64,000 nt of DNA from Candidatus Latescibacterota bacterium (GTDB taxonomy: Bacteria; Latescibacterota; UBA2968), in NCBI GenBank assembly GCA_022821275.1, contig JAJEDY010000083.1, positions 176,251 to 240,250 of the forward strand. The letters are read 5' to 3'. Every line of letters starts with the position of its first letter. Position 1 is the stretch's first letter. The position numbers and the translations under genes were made by a program. Below, one piece after another: positions 8,545-17,806 of this stretch. The notes beneath the pieces are model-generated. The model was not told the DNA's origin and did no database searches. It worked only from the letters and a program-made list of their open reading frames with translations.

Positions 8545-10908
8545 ATGTCCGACCAACCACGTAAATTATCCAGACGCAAAGCAATCGCTGGCATTGGTAT
8601 CAGCGGTATTGTCCTCACACAGCACGCATTGTCTCAGGAGATCGCCGTGAACACGACAAACAGTGCATCCATAACGCGCTACGCCACCGTTCAAGCTATG
8701 AAATCTGCGCCCGAAATCCGCGAAGGCGACTGGGTAGAAACCGCGGGCTTTTACGTTCCCGGCGACGGCGGCGCAGCCCTGTATCACATCGAAAAAACAG
8801 ATGCAAATAGCCAGCCAAATGATGCCGACATCATCGCATTAGACAATGGCACAGTCGCCATCTTGCACGAAAATAAAGCCATGAACTACAAAATGTTTGG
8901 CGCGATTGGCGACGGTAAAAACGACGACGGCGTGCAAATCACCCTGGCACATAAATACGCCAATGCACACAGAGTCCCCATTGTGAATTTAAGCGGCGAA
9001 TATTGGATCACGCAAACCAATGACATACCCATCAAGACCAACGTCTCCTGGGGGCAAACAATTTTTCACATCGATGAACAGTACAACAGCCGAAGAGAGC
9101 CGCGCTTTGAAATTCTCAACGATCACCCGCCAAAAAAACTCACGCGAGACGAAACCATCAAAGCGGCTTTATTGGAAAATCTAAAACCCGGCGTGCAACT
9201 CATTCCCGAACTGGCACAATATGCAGGCCACCTCATCATTGCAGAAGATGATGATGATCGCATAGGCATTCGGGCAGGCAATTATTCAAAGGCGGGATGG
9301 GGGCGCGAAGAACTGTTCTACGTTGAAGAAGAGGGCCGCATTATTGGCGACATTGCCTGGGAATTCAAAAACTTCACCGACATCACCGCCATACCCTGCA
9401 ACGACAATTACCTCATTGTCGAAGGCGGCGGATTTTACTTTTCTGGCGACAGCGGAAGCGGTAGTTCCTGGCGGTATCACCACCACGGCATCTCCATAAA
9501 ACGCAGCCGCACCATCATCCGCGAACAATGGATGGGCCTGGAAAAAGGGAAAAGCGATATCTCCATGCACCCCCGTCGCGGCTTTTACGTATTCAGCGGT
9601 GTTTACGACGTCACACTGGAAAATATCCGCGCAATGCCCTGGGAGAAAAATCGCGAAGAAAAAGACAGAGTGCTCGGTGCGGGCACCTATGGCATTGGCG
9701 GTGCGCGGATGCTCAATTGCACCTTTCGCAACATTACAGCAGAAGGTGGCTGGGTCGCATGGGGTGTTTTTGGCACCAACCTCAACAAAAACTTTCGCTT
9801 TGAAAACTGCCGCCTCAACCGCATCGATGTGCATTTTCACTGCTGGAACCTCTACATCAGCAACTGCACCATTGGCTTCAAAGGCATCGCCCTGACAGGT
9901 GGCGGTGAACTGGTAATCGAAAACACCACGCGCCACGGCAACTATTTTGTCAATTTCCGGCGCGACTATGGCGCCAAATGGGACGGACACATACGCATCC
10001 GCGGCTGCCGGTTAATGCCCAGTGGCAATGGCCGCGTTTCTGTCCTATCCTGTCGTCCGTCCGATTTCGACTACCAGTATCCCATAGGCTTTGCACGCAC
10101 TGTCACAATCGAAGACCTGCTCATCGATTACAGCGCTGCACCTGCATCAACTGCACCGTGCTGGCTCATGGACACCGTTTCCTTTTCCAAAACCAAAAAC
10201 AATGACCGCCTCTTCTTCCCCCATCGCATTGAATTTCGAAACATCACCGTCGAAGGCAGAAAACAGGGCGTTCGCCTCATCCGCATACCCAATCCAAACC
10301 ACTACGACCTGCGCGGCAATGGCGGTTATGATGGCACGCAACTCCACGCCAACAGCACCCTCATCTGCGACAATGTTCAACTCGAAAAATTCACTCAGGA
10401 AATTGCCGACGATGACGAACAGGTGCATATCCTGATCGGTGGAGAATCAACGGTTGACTATGCCGATGCACTCGCCCTCTATCCCAAAATGCGATTTATC
10501 GACTGTGAAAATATTAGCGCATACCTGGGCAACTGCATTGCCAGTGCGACTTTTGAACGGTGCAGCCTGAACACCATAACCGCGCCAAATTTGCGAGGCG
10601 AACTCGTATTTACCGAGTGCCGTCTCCAACCCGACGTGGAAACAGTACCCGATCAATTTTATATTTTGCAAAGCACGTTGGGCACGCGCTTCACCAACTG
10701 CACCCTTCACGCGCCCATCGTCAACGGCACCATAAATCCGGACCTGATGAACCGCATAGGCTTCATCAAAATCAACGAATCTGTACAGCACTACCATCTC
10801 AACACAACACTCGGCAACGATGTCATAAACCATCTCAAAAACTCGGGAACCACACTCACACCAGAATTTATCGCCCAACTAAAACTGCACCACGATCTGG
10901 AATCGTAG
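8545..10908 (+). CDS. Tat-exported right-handed beta-helix (pectate-lyase-like) protein (787 aa)
   Basis: The N-terminus has a Tat motif (LSRRKAIAG, arginines 10 and 11) and a hydrophobic stretch ending near LSQE. The segment FGAIGDGKNDD (about 125-135) is the hallmark start of Pectate_lyase_3-type beta-helix domains. The remaining 600 residues show the repeated short Val/Ile/Asn-rich coils of a right-handed beta-helix. Such proteins cleave or bind acidic polysaccharides. No catalytic residues can be assigned safely. The start at 8545 follows AGGGA. Export through Tat suggests folding with a cofactor in the cytoplasm. Confidence 0.8.
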   Translation: MSDQPRKLSRRKAIAGIGISGIVLTQHALSQEIAVNTTNSASITRYATVQAMKSAPEIREGDWVETAGFYVPGDGGAALYHIEKTDANSQPNDADIIALDNGTVAILHENKAMNYKMFGAIGDGKNDDGVQITLAHKYANAHRVPIVNLSGEYWITQTNDIPIKTNVSWGQTIFHIDEQYNSRREPRFEILNDHPPKKLTRDETIKAALLENLKPGVQLIPELAQYAGHLIIAEDDDDRIGIRAGNYSKAGWGREELFYVEEEGRIIGDIAWEFKNFTDITAIPCNDNYLIVEGGGFYFSGDSGSGSSWRYHHHGISIKRSRTIIREQWMGLEKGKSDISMHPRRGFYVFSGVYDVTLENIRAMPWEKNREEKDRVLGAGTYGIGGARMLNCTFRNITAEGGWVAWGVFGTNLNKNFRFENCRLNRIDVHFHCWNLYISNCTIGFKGIALTGGGELVIENTTRHGNYFVNFRRDYGAKWDGHIRIRGCRLMPSGNGRVSVLSCRPSDFDYQYPIGFARTVTIEDLLIDYSAAPASTAPCWLMDTVSFSKTKNNDRLFFPHRIEFRNITVEGRKQGVRLIRIPNPNHYDLRGNGGYDGTQLHANSTLICDNVQLEKFTQEIADDDEQVHILIGGESTVDYADALALYPKMRFIDCENISAYLGNCIASATFERCSLNTITAPNLRGELVFTECRLQPDVETVPDQFYILQSTLGTRFTNCTLHAPIVNGTINPDLMNRIGFIKINESVQHYHLNTTLGNDVINHLKNSGTTLTPEFIAQLKLHHDLES

Positions 10909-10938
10909 CAATAAACTTCTCAAAAGGAGTACTCCACC

Positions 10939-11247
10939 GTGAGAGACGTACGCTGGGAGCGCATGTTCCCCGATGAACTCGAAGCTGCATTCAAAACCCG
11001 TCCAGTCGTCTATTTTCCGTATGGCCTGTGCGAGCCACACGGCCCACAAAATGCCGTGGGACTCGACGCCCTCAAAGCCCACGGCATTGCCGTTCGCACC
11101 GCGCACAAACACGGCGGCATTGTCGCCCCGCCCGACTACTGGCATATCCACGAAATTGGAGGTTATGCCCTCTGGTCAGACGACGCCACTCTTCCAGAAG
11201 ACTCTGTCTGGTACGCCAACTGGAAAGTACCAGACCGCGAATTTTAA
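10939..11247 (+). pseudogene. Truncated creatininase-like gene (102 codons)
   Basis: The product resembles the N-terminal third of creatininase/creatinine amidohydrolase-family proteins: a PVVYFPYGLCEPHG segment followed by VGLDALKAHGI and a WHIHEIGGYA stretch. Full-length members are about 240-270 residues, but a stop at 11245-11247 ends this one at 102. The following bases do not continue the family in any frame that I can see. A good ribosome site (AAGGAGT) precedes the GTG start, so a short protein could still be made. It is most likely a deletion remnant. Confidence 0.6.
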
Positions 11248-11348
11248 AATTCACCTATTTGACAAAACTGTAACCCATTTGTAATACAACGATATTATGG
11301 TATTACGCAGTTTTGCAACTCACTACCCTACATTCTACTCGAACGCAC

Positions 11349-11376
11349 TTGTTGTCAACGGGACATTGTATATATT
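11349..11376 (+). promoter_or_regulatory. Possible promoter for the TonB receptor gene
   Basis: TTGTTG (11349-11354), 16 bases, TATATT (11371-11376), about 40 bases upstream of the ATG. A second candidate, TTGACA (11259-11264) with TAATAC (11282-11287), lies further upstream. Neither is decisive. Confidence 0.3.
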
Positions 11377-11417
11377 ATCCAATACGTGCCCCAATTTCCA
11401 CTATCATGGAGGTCCCT

Positions 11418-14087
11418 ATGAAACAAATTGTTATGGTGTTATCCTTGTTGTTCCTGGCCCACTCCACCCTGTCTGCCGCTGAGTTAAAAGGTAAAGTACG
11501 CGATGCTGAGACAGGAGAAGCTCTGCCGGGCGCAAACGTATATTTAGAAGGTATCGGGCGAGGAACCGCTACAGATCTCGATGGACAATTTGAGATCACC
11601 AGAGTCGGCGAAGGCAACTACACACTCGTCATAAGTTTTGTAGGATACAAAGAGTATCGCAGTTCTATCATTGTAAAAGCGGATGCTGCCGAGTTAATTG
11701 TAGAACTCATACCCGAGGCATTTCGAGGCAAAGAAGTCACCGTCGTTGCCGACCGCGCCAAACTGCGCGAAACACCCGTTGCCTTCTCAGACGTTCCAAA
11801 AGCCGATATGGAGCGCAAACTCGGCTCGCGCGACCTCCCGATGATTTTGAATGATACACCGGGCGTTTATGCAACCGAGCAAGGTGGTGGTCCTGGCGAT
11901 TCTCGCATCAATGTGAGGGGATTTGACCAGCGCAACGTCGCCGTCATGATCAATGGCGTACCGGTCAACGATATGGAAAACGGCTGGGTCTATTGGTCCA
12001 ACTGGGATGGGCTGAGCGATGTCACATCATCTATCCAGGTCCAGCGCGGATTGGGTGCCTCAAATCTGGCAATCGCCTCAGTAGGTGGCACCATGAACAT
12101 TGTCACCGACATCGCCCGTCAACAGCGCGGATTCAAAATCAAACAGGAGGCGGGAAACAACGCCTTTTACAAAACCACAGTCAATTTTTCATCGGGTTTG
12201 ATAAACGGCAAAACCGCTTTCACCCTGGGTCTCACCCGCAAAACTGGCGATGGCCTACCCGATCAGACGTGGACATCGGCGTGGTCCTATTTTGGCGCAT
12301 TGAGCTTTTTCGCATCTGAGACACACAAAATTGACCTGTTTGTCGTAGGCGCGCCGCAACGCCACGGGCATCGCCTCTACAAGCAATCCATCGCAACCTT
12401 TGATGCCGATTACGCCCGCTCCCTGGGGATTGATGTTACGGAGGCTATAAACTACGGCATCGATTACAACCCCAACTGGGGACGCTCGCCATTCTCATCC
12501 TATCAGGAGTACTACAATGGCCAGGTACACGATGCGCGAAACAGCAAAATCATCATGGAACGCGAGAATTTTTACCACAAACCCCAGATCAATTTGAACT
12601 GGTACTGGACACCTAACGAGCAGTTCATCCTGTCCAATGTATTTTATTTTTCGCGCGGTAAAGGCGGCGGCACAGGGCGCTTGGGGACCAACCCGCGCTC
12701 GCTATCCGATGGCAGCATCAACTGGCAACGCGTTGCCGATGAATTGAACACCCAAACAGCGTCGGAATCCCATCCCGATCTGGTGGGCGCAGGCGAAGTA
12801 GGTGCCAATGAAATTGCGGCAAGAACCGTCATCCGAAACTCGGTCAACCAGCACTTCTGGTATGGATATTTGGGCACGGCCGAACACCGTTTGAGCGACA
12901 TCTACACGCTGGCCTTTGGCATAGATTTGCGCTATTACAGAGGGCAACACTGGCGCGAAGTGCGCAACCTGCTCGGCGCCGATTATTACGTCTTTCCCTG
13001 GGATAACAACGCCACGACCTCCGTCAAGCGACTCGGAGACAAAGTCTCCTATCACAACGACGGCCTCACGCGCTGGGGCGGTGGTTTTGCCCAACTCGAA
13101 GGTCGATTTAACAATTTTACGTCATTTCTGAGCACATCAGCATCCCTAACTGGTTATAAACGCATCGACTATTTCCGCGCAAAGGTCAATGGCGACTGGG
13201 ACCAGACAGACTGGGAGAACTTCAAAGGCTACACCGTAAAAGTGGGCGGTAACTACAACGCAACCCCCGCAGTCAATATATATGCCAACATCGGCTGGCT
13301 TTCAACAGCCCCCAAATTCGACTCCGTTTATCACTACGACAACAGCCTCTACGATCCCACATTCAATGAAAAAGTCGCCTCCTTTGAGTTGGGTACCGGT
13401 TATTTCAAACGCGGCGTGGTGACGGCAAACACAAATTTCTATTACACCAGATGGATAGACCGCTCGTGGCCCAAGAGCATTTACAGTGAAAAACTCGACC
13501 AGCGCTTCCGATTTTTGCTAAACGGCATTGACGCACGGCATACAGGTATAGAATTCGACTTGAAAGCGCGTCCCCATTCCAAATTGGAAGTACGCGGCAT
13601 GTTATCGCTGGGCAATTGGGAATGGCTCAACGATGCCAATGTCACATTTTCGCCCGAAGAAGATCCATCGGTTATCGGCAATTTCCAGGTCTATGCCAAA
13701 GGGCTAAAAGTGGGCGATTCGGCGCAAAAGACCCTTGCGCTGAGCGGTACAATATTTCCCGCACGCGGCCTCTACGCCTCGCTGAACCTGCGGCGATTTA
13801 TGGATCACTACGCCAAATTTGATCCCGCCAACCGAACAGATGCCAGCGACCGAGAACAGTCCTGGCAACTCCCAAATTACAACCTGATAAATCTGCATGC
13901 GGGCTACACCCTGCCCGGCAATACATTTGGAAATGGCAAAGTGAAACTGCAATTACACGTCTTCAATTTACTCGACGAACGCTATGTGTCCGATGCAGAT
14001 GATGGCAACAATCACGACGCAGCAAGCGCTCGCGTATTCCTCGGCCTCTCCCGCCGCTGGAATATTTCGCTATCGTACGATTATTAG
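11418..14087 (+). CDS. SusC-like TonB-dependent outer-membrane receptor (889 aa)
   Basis: A signal peptide (about 1-20) is followed by a carboxypeptidase-regulatory-like domain (about 22-105; GKVRDAETGEALPGANVYL). A TonB plug follows (about 115-240; containing NVRGFDQRNVAVMINGVPV and GGTMNIVTD), then a long beta-barrel ending in the aromatic SLSYDY. This takes up large substrates using TonB energy. No SusD-like partner lies next to it. The start is fixed by GGAGG before the ATG at 11418; the frame upstream is open but lacks signals. It precedes a DapA-like lyase by 30 bases, so it may feed a catabolic pathway. Confidence 0.92.
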   Translation: MKQIVMVLSLLFLAHSTLSAAELKGKVRDAETGEALPGANVYLEGIGRGTATDLDGQFEITRVGEGNYTLVISFVGYKEYRSSIIVKADAAELIVELIPEAFRGKEVTVVADRAKLRETPVAFSDVPKADMERKLGSRDLPMILNDTPGVYATEQGGGPGDSRINVRGFDQRNVAVMINGVPVNDMENGWVYWSNWDGLSDVTSSIQVQRGLGASNLAIASVGGTMNIVTDIARQQRGFKIKQEAGNNAFYKTTVNFSSGLINGKTAFTLGLTRKTGDGLPDQTWTSAWSYFGALSFFASETHKIDLFVVGAPQRHGHRLYKQSIATFDADYARSLGIDVTEAINYGIDYNPNWGRSPFSSYQEYYNGQVHDARNSKIIMERENFYHKPQINLNWYWTPNEQFILSNVFYFSRGKGGGTGRLGTNPRSLSDGSINWQRVADELNTQTASESHPDLVGAGEVGANEIAARTVIRNSVNQHFWYGYLGTAEHRLSDIYTLAFGIDLRYYRGQHWREVRNLLGADYYVFPWDNNATTSVKRLGDKVSYHNDGLTRWGGGFAQLEGRFNNFTSFLSTSASLTGYKRIDYFRAKVNGDWDQTDWENFKGYTVKVGGNYNATPAVNIYANIGWLSTAPKFDSVYHYDNSLYDPTFNEKVASFELGTGYFKRGVVTANTNFYYTRWIDRSWPKSIYSEKLDQRFRFLLNGIDARHTGIEFDLKARPHSKLEVRGMLSLGNWEWLNDANVTFSPEEDPSVIGNFQVYAKGLKVGDSAQKTLALSGTIFPARGLYASLNLRRFMDHYAKFDPANRTDASDREQSWQLPNYNLINLHAGYTLPGNTFGNGKVKLQLHVFNLLDERYVSDADDGNNHDAASARVFLGLSRRWNISLSYDY

Positions 14088-14117
14088 CAGCCAGCAATTC
14101 TAACACAGGAGACCACC

Positions 14118-15017
14118 TTGAGCGACCCCATCCGCGGAATCTTGCCCGTATTACAAACACCCGTTGCCGAATCCGGCGACTTCGACATCGAATGTATGGA
14201 GCGGCAAATCGACTTCTGCATCGCCGCCGGTGCAGGCGGCCTGGTCTTTCCCGTACTCGGTGGTGAATTTCAATACCTCTCTGACCGAGAGCGGCAAACC
14301 CTGGTCGAAGTCGTCGTCAAAAAAACCGACAAACGCATCCCCGTCATCACCGGTGTGGCCGGCACCAATATCTCCACAGCCACCGAACACGCCGCCCATG
14401 CCGGACGCGCAGGTGCCGACGCCGTCATCGCCATGCCCCCCTATATGGGTAGCGGTGGCCCCGACGAAAACCTCCGCTACTTCGAGGCCATTTCCACCGC
14501 GGGACAAGTGCCCATTTTCATCCAGAATGCAGGTGTCGGCATGCAACCTCCCGCACTCGTTCGCCTGCTCACCGAAGTCGAGCACCTCATCTACGTCAAA
14601 GAAGAAGCCAATCCCAGTGCCCATCACATCAGCGCCATTGTCGCCGAAGCAGGGGATCACTGTCAGGGCGTTTTTGGCGGGGCGTGGTGCCGCTGGATGA
14701 TCTCAGAAATGCGACGAGGCGCCAGCGGCTTTATGCCCGGCGCCCCGGTTGTCGATATTCACGTTGATATCTGGGATGCCTTTCAATCAGGCGATGAAGA
14801 CAGAGCACGCGATCTTTTCGATCAACTTCTGCCACTCACCAACCTGATCCAGATCCTCGGTCTCCGCCTGGTCAAAGAAGTACTCATTCGCCGAGGCATC
14901 TTCAAAACGAGTGGCATGCGCGCACCCGGCAGCACAAAAATGGACGCAGACGACCACCGCGAACTCGACGCCATCCTCGCAAAACTTCGCCCTCTATTCC
15001 GCACAGATGCGTCGTAG
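14118..15017 (+). CDS. DapA-family (N-acetylneuraminate lyase/DHDPS-like) aldolase (299 aa)
   Basis: A class I TIM-barrel lyase. The Schiff-base lysine is Lys161 (YVKEE), and the 2-keto-acid-binding region is present (GGEF near 50). The catalytic tyrosine of true DHDPS (LYNxP) is replaced: the motif reads IQNAG, with Gln136 at that place. It is therefore unlikely to make lysine and more likely acts on another 2-keto acid. The start is a TTG after AGGAGACCACC. A related paralog on the other strand (17807-18727) has the same Tyr-to-Gln change, which suggests both belong to one catabolic set. Confidence 0.85.
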   Translation: MSDPIRGILPVLQTPVAESGDFDIECMERQIDFCIAAGAGGLVFPVLGGEFQYLSDRERQTLVEVVVKKTDKRIPVITGVAGTNISTATEHAAHAGRAGADAVIAMPPYMGSGGPDENLRYFEAISTAGQVPIFIQNAGVGMQPPALVRLLTEVEHLIYVKEEANPSAHHISAIVAEAGDHCQGVFGGAWCRWMISEMRRGASGFMPGAPVVDIHVDIWDAFQSGDEDRARDLFDQLLPLTNLIQILGLRLVKEVLIRRGIFKTSGMRAPGSTKMDADDHRELDAILAKLRPLFRTDAS

Positions 15018-15033
15018 GCAGGAACGTATCCAC

Positions 15034-15068
15034 AAAAAAAGCCCCGATAGCTCTACACTGTCGGGGCT
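15034..15068 (-). terminator. Intrinsic terminator of the HicBA-like operon
   Basis: An 8-bp stem AGCCCCGA/TCGGGGCT (15040-15047 with 15061-15068). On the minus strand it is followed by a run of seven T (15034-15040), just past the end of the toxin gene. On the plus strand there is no T run. Confidence 0.7.
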
Positions 15069-15074
15069 CTCGAC

Positions 15075-15299
15075 CTACATCAATTCTCGAAATTTCTTTT
15101 CATTAATTCCCGCCTGTCGCAGCATTTCATAAAATAGCCACCGGGGGATATCGCGCCCATGCTTATGGCTAATGCGAACGCGCAAAATCGTTCCGTTTAC
15201 GAGCACTTTGCGCCAAGTTTCGTGTTTCCGAGATCGAATTTTTGCGAATCCCAAAACGCGCAATACTTTGCGAAATTGGTCAAACCTGTACACGGCCAT
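15075..15299 (-). CDS. hicA: HicA-like mRNA interferase toxin (74 aa)
   Basis: A small basic protein with the HicA double-stranded-RNA-binding-like fold: RKVLRVLGF at the start, then RSRKHETW with the likely catalytic His26, and an ILRQAGI-like end (MLRQAGI). HicA toxins cut mRNA without the ribosome. It overlaps the antitoxin gene by 20 bases and is translated after it. The frame is open four codons further (TTG at 15311). The family's usual GSHH reads RKHE here, so activity is uncertain. Confidence 0.65.
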   Translation of the reverse strand: MAVYRFDQFRKVLRVLGFAKIRSRKHETWRKVLVNGTILRVRISHKHGRDIPRWLFYEMLRQAGINEKKFRELM

Positions 15300-15609
15300 G
15301 GTGAATTTCAATTAGCATGCGAATATCCCAGACATCTTTACACGCAGCAATTGCCTGGATATAAGGCAAGTGGTGTGCGCGATTAGGGCTGTTTTCATAA
15401 ATTTCTAAGTCCTCCAAATATTCCCCAGCATAATCCTGCATGGCTTCCAGCATATCTTCCAGTGCTTCATCGGGCGTTGCCATTTCAGTCACCAAATCCA
15501 ATTCAGGACAGAAAGCGCATACCATCGCGTCATCCCGAGCAAGAATTATTGTCAATCGTTTTTCAAAAAATGAAATTTTCGGTGGCAAAAGCGATTGTTC
15601 ATTGTTCAT
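15280..15609 (-). CDS. hicB: HicB-like antitoxin (109 aa)
   Basis: An acidic protein with the partial RNase H-like HicB fold: VCAFCPELDLVTEMATPDEALEDM resembles the conserved core of the family (shown only in part), followed by a helical C-terminal end. It is expected to bind and block the downstream HicA-like toxin. The start at 15609 is chosen for the GGGAG eight bases upstream; an upstream in-frame start exists but overlaps the preceding gene. The antitoxin-first order differs from the classical hicAB layout but is common among HicB/HicA relatives. No DNA-binding domain was recognised. Confidence 0.6.
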   Translation of the reverse strand: MNNEQSLLPPKISFFEKRLTIILARDDAMVCAFCPELDLVTEMATPDEALEDMLEAMQDYAGEYLEDLEIYENSPNRAHHLPYIQAIAACKDVWDIRMLIEIHHGRVQV

Positions 15610-15625
15610 TGTTTTGCTCCCTTTC

Positions 15626-16966
15626 CTAGCGTTGTACCATCTCCCGGCGGAGGCCGAGAATGGCGTTGTTTTCGTCCAATTCAACGTCGGATTGGCGTAT
15701 GGGTTGCCCCGCGGCGATTTTGTGTTTCAGCTTGAGATTGTGAGCCAGACCGATGGGCAGGGTGTTGGATGTACGAGCCTGATCGGCTGGCCTGAGTTTG
15801 CCGTACACGCAATATCCGCCTTCGCCGTCCAGGACTTCTCCCTGGGAGAGATCGCGTTTTGCAGTGGCAACAACGTCTGCATTAAAAACAACAGGTGCGC
15901 CGCTGGCTTCGCCGCGCAAGCCAGCGCGCAAGACACTGGTGGTGAGTTCCATGCCAACCAGGTGGTAGGGGCGATAGATGGCCGTGTAACGTCCCGTGGA
16001 ATCAGTGGGAAGACCGTATTCGGAGAAGCAGCGGCGGATGTAGTCGCCGGGGGCTTCGATGGTGACGTAAACACCCCAGCGCAGATCCCGATCTACAGGG
16101 GTTCCGTCTGGTTGCAGGCTGGAGACGACTTCGACGGTTCCTTTGTGGGAAAGTTGTCCCCCGTCGCTATGAGGCCGGCAAATATCGGATAGCTGGTCAA
16201 TGCCACAGGGCGGGAATTTCAGGCCTTCGGGCTGGGGATTCAGACCGGTGGCATTTGAGACAGCGGCCATTTCAATGGCGGATTTTGTACCGTCCAAAAA
16301 AGAATTGAACATACGGGGGTTTAGGCCGCCTTTTGCAGCGGTTTCAGCATCAAAACCATAGTGTTCCCATACAGTATCGGGAGTAGATGTGTGGTACGCG
16401 GGCCGGTATCTGGTGCCCTTGCCAGCGCAGACAATGTCGAAACCGTTGGTCTTAGCCCATTCAACCAGTTCACAGATCAGAGCGGGTTGGTCGCCATAGG
16501 CAAGGGTGTACACGAGGCCAGCGGATGCTGCACGTTGGGCCAGAAGGGGACCGACCAGGACGTCTGCTTCCACATTTACCATGACCAGGTGGCGTCCGTA
16601 TTCGATGGCCTGAAGGGCGTGGTGGATGCCTGCGAGAGGATTGCCCGTGGCTTCGACCAGAACGTCCAGACCGTCCGCCCGGATGAGGGCATCGCCGTCA
16701 TCGGTGAGATGGGTGGCACCGGTTTTGAGAGCGTGATCAAAGTCGGTTGCGGCAAATTGTTCGGGCGACCACTCAGCACGCGTGAGGGCTTCACGCGCCC
16801 GATACAGGGATAGATCGGCCACACCCAGGACGTGCAGCCCCGCAACGCGACGGGCTTGAGCCAAGAACATGGTGCCGAACTTTCCAGCGCCGATGAGGCC
16901 CACGCGAAGGGGATTTTTAGACTCGGCGCGGGCGGTTAGCAAGTGTAAGAGTTGACCGTTAGCCAA
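15626..16966 (-). CDS. SAF-domain NAD(P)-dependent oxidoreductase, homoserine-dehydrogenase-like (446 aa)
   Basis: An N-terminal Rossmann domain (GLIGAGKFGTMF, about 22-33) followed by a homoserine-dehydrogenase-like catalytic region. The C-terminal part (about 360-446; including GEVLDGEGGYCVYG and KHKIAAGQPIRQSDVE) is a SAF domain. Such proteins are usually found with sugar-acid or branched polyol catabolism. The start is TTG with GGAG six bases before it. It stands 36 bases after the unknown 252-residue gene and 16 bases before hicB, within the minus-strand set with the DapA-like, enolase-like and TauD-like genes. Confidence 0.85.
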   Translation of the reverse strand: MANGQLLHLLTARAESKNPLRVGLIGAGKFGTMFLAQARRVAGLHVLGVADLSLYRAREALTRAEWSPEQFAATDFDHALKTGATHLTDDGDALIRADGLDVLVEATGNPLAGIHHALQAIEYGRHLVMVNVEADVLVGPLLAQRAASAGLVYTLAYGDQPALICELVEWAKTNGFDIVCAGKGTRYRPAYHTSTPDTVWEHYGFDAETAAKGGLNPRMFNSFLDGTKSAIEMAAVSNATGLNPQPEGLKFPPCGIDQLSDICRPHSDGGQLSHKGTVEVVSSLQPDGTPVDRDLRWGVYVTIEAPGDYIRRCFSEYGLPTDSTGRYTAIYRPYHLVGMELTTSVLRAGLRGEASGAPVVFNADVVATAKRDLSQGEVLDGEGGYCVYGKLRPADQARTSNTLPIGLAHNLKLKHKIAAGQPIRQSDVELDENNAILGLRREMVQR

Positions 16967-17002
16967 AGGATTCTCCGCAAGATATAATTATGAGAGGCAC
17001 AA

Positions 17003-17761
17003 TCAGACATTTTCAAAGCAATCTGCCATGTCGTTGAAAAAATGATCCAGATCTACTTTGCGATACTGTTCGACATAACGATGATCGGTCTGTGGGTTTT
17101 CGAGAACCTGTCGCTGAAGAAAGTGTTGTATTGATAGGCCATCTATGTCGGACAGTCTGTTGAGGCTCGTCTGAAGGAGGTTTTGCACATTTTGAGCGGC
17201 ATGAATTTCGATATTGGGTTCGGAGGTATTGTAATAATAGACAGCTTTCAGGTGGGTACGGAGCATTTTGGCCGCGTAAGCAGGTAGAAATTTTTCTTTG
17301 CGGTTTGGGCGGAAGGTTTCGGGCCAGAACAGGCGGTTGACCTGGAGGTCAAACGCTTTCTTGAGCATGCCGGAAACACTGCCGTGGACGGGAATCCATT
17401 TTGAGTCGGGCCAGACGTCTAAGTTGCCCCAGGGACCGCCCAGCGTACTTTTCTCAAGCGGCAGGCGTCCGCATCCCGTGTTGACGCCTTCTCTGGTGAT
17501 GTCCAGGATAGCAAAGTGCTGGGGATAAATAAAAAAATCATCCGTGCGTGCGCGCCAGATATCGTAAAAGGCGGTGGTCAGTGCCAGAAGCGCATACCCG
17601 GTGTGCAGTATGCCGTCTTCGAGATGGGGAGAGATGACACCCGTACGGTCCAATTCGTGGTAGTCCGGACAGAAGGTCTCAAAATCGACGCAAGTGAGGC
17701 CGTTTTCGCCAGATTGCCAGTATTCAAAGTCCTGGGACATTAAGAGGGTGCTGGTGTGCAT
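17003..17761 (-). CDS. Unrecognised conserved-looking protein (252 aa)
   Basis: I do not recognise a family. The protein is soluble-looking, rich in aromatic residues (many Trp, Tyr, Phe, His), without signal peptide or membrane segment. A central block contains GCGRLPLEKSTLGGPWGNLDV-like text (shortened) and WPDSKWIPVHGS. The context, between a SAF-domain oxidoreductase and a DapA-like lyase on the same strand, suggests a role in the same catabolic pathway. A helix-rich C-terminus follows. The first ATG is used; the ribosome site is weak (AGGT). An alternative ATG is seven codons in. Confidence 0.6.
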   Translation of the reverse strand: MHTSTLLMSQDFEYWQSGENGLTCVDFETFCPDYHELDRTGVISPHLEDGILHTGYALLALTTAFYDIWRARTDDFFIYPQHFAILDITREGVNTGCGRLPLEKSTLGGPWGNLDVWPDSKWIPVHGSVSGMLKKAFDLQVNRLFWPETFRPNRKEKFLPAYAAKMLRTHLKAVYYYNTSEPNIEIHAAQNVQNLLQTSLNRLSDIDGLSIQHFLQRQVLENPQTDHRYVEQYRKVDLDHFFNDMADCFENV

Positions 17762-17806
17762 AATATAAAGACCTGATAGAAAGGTTACGCCACACGGAAG
17801 AACATC

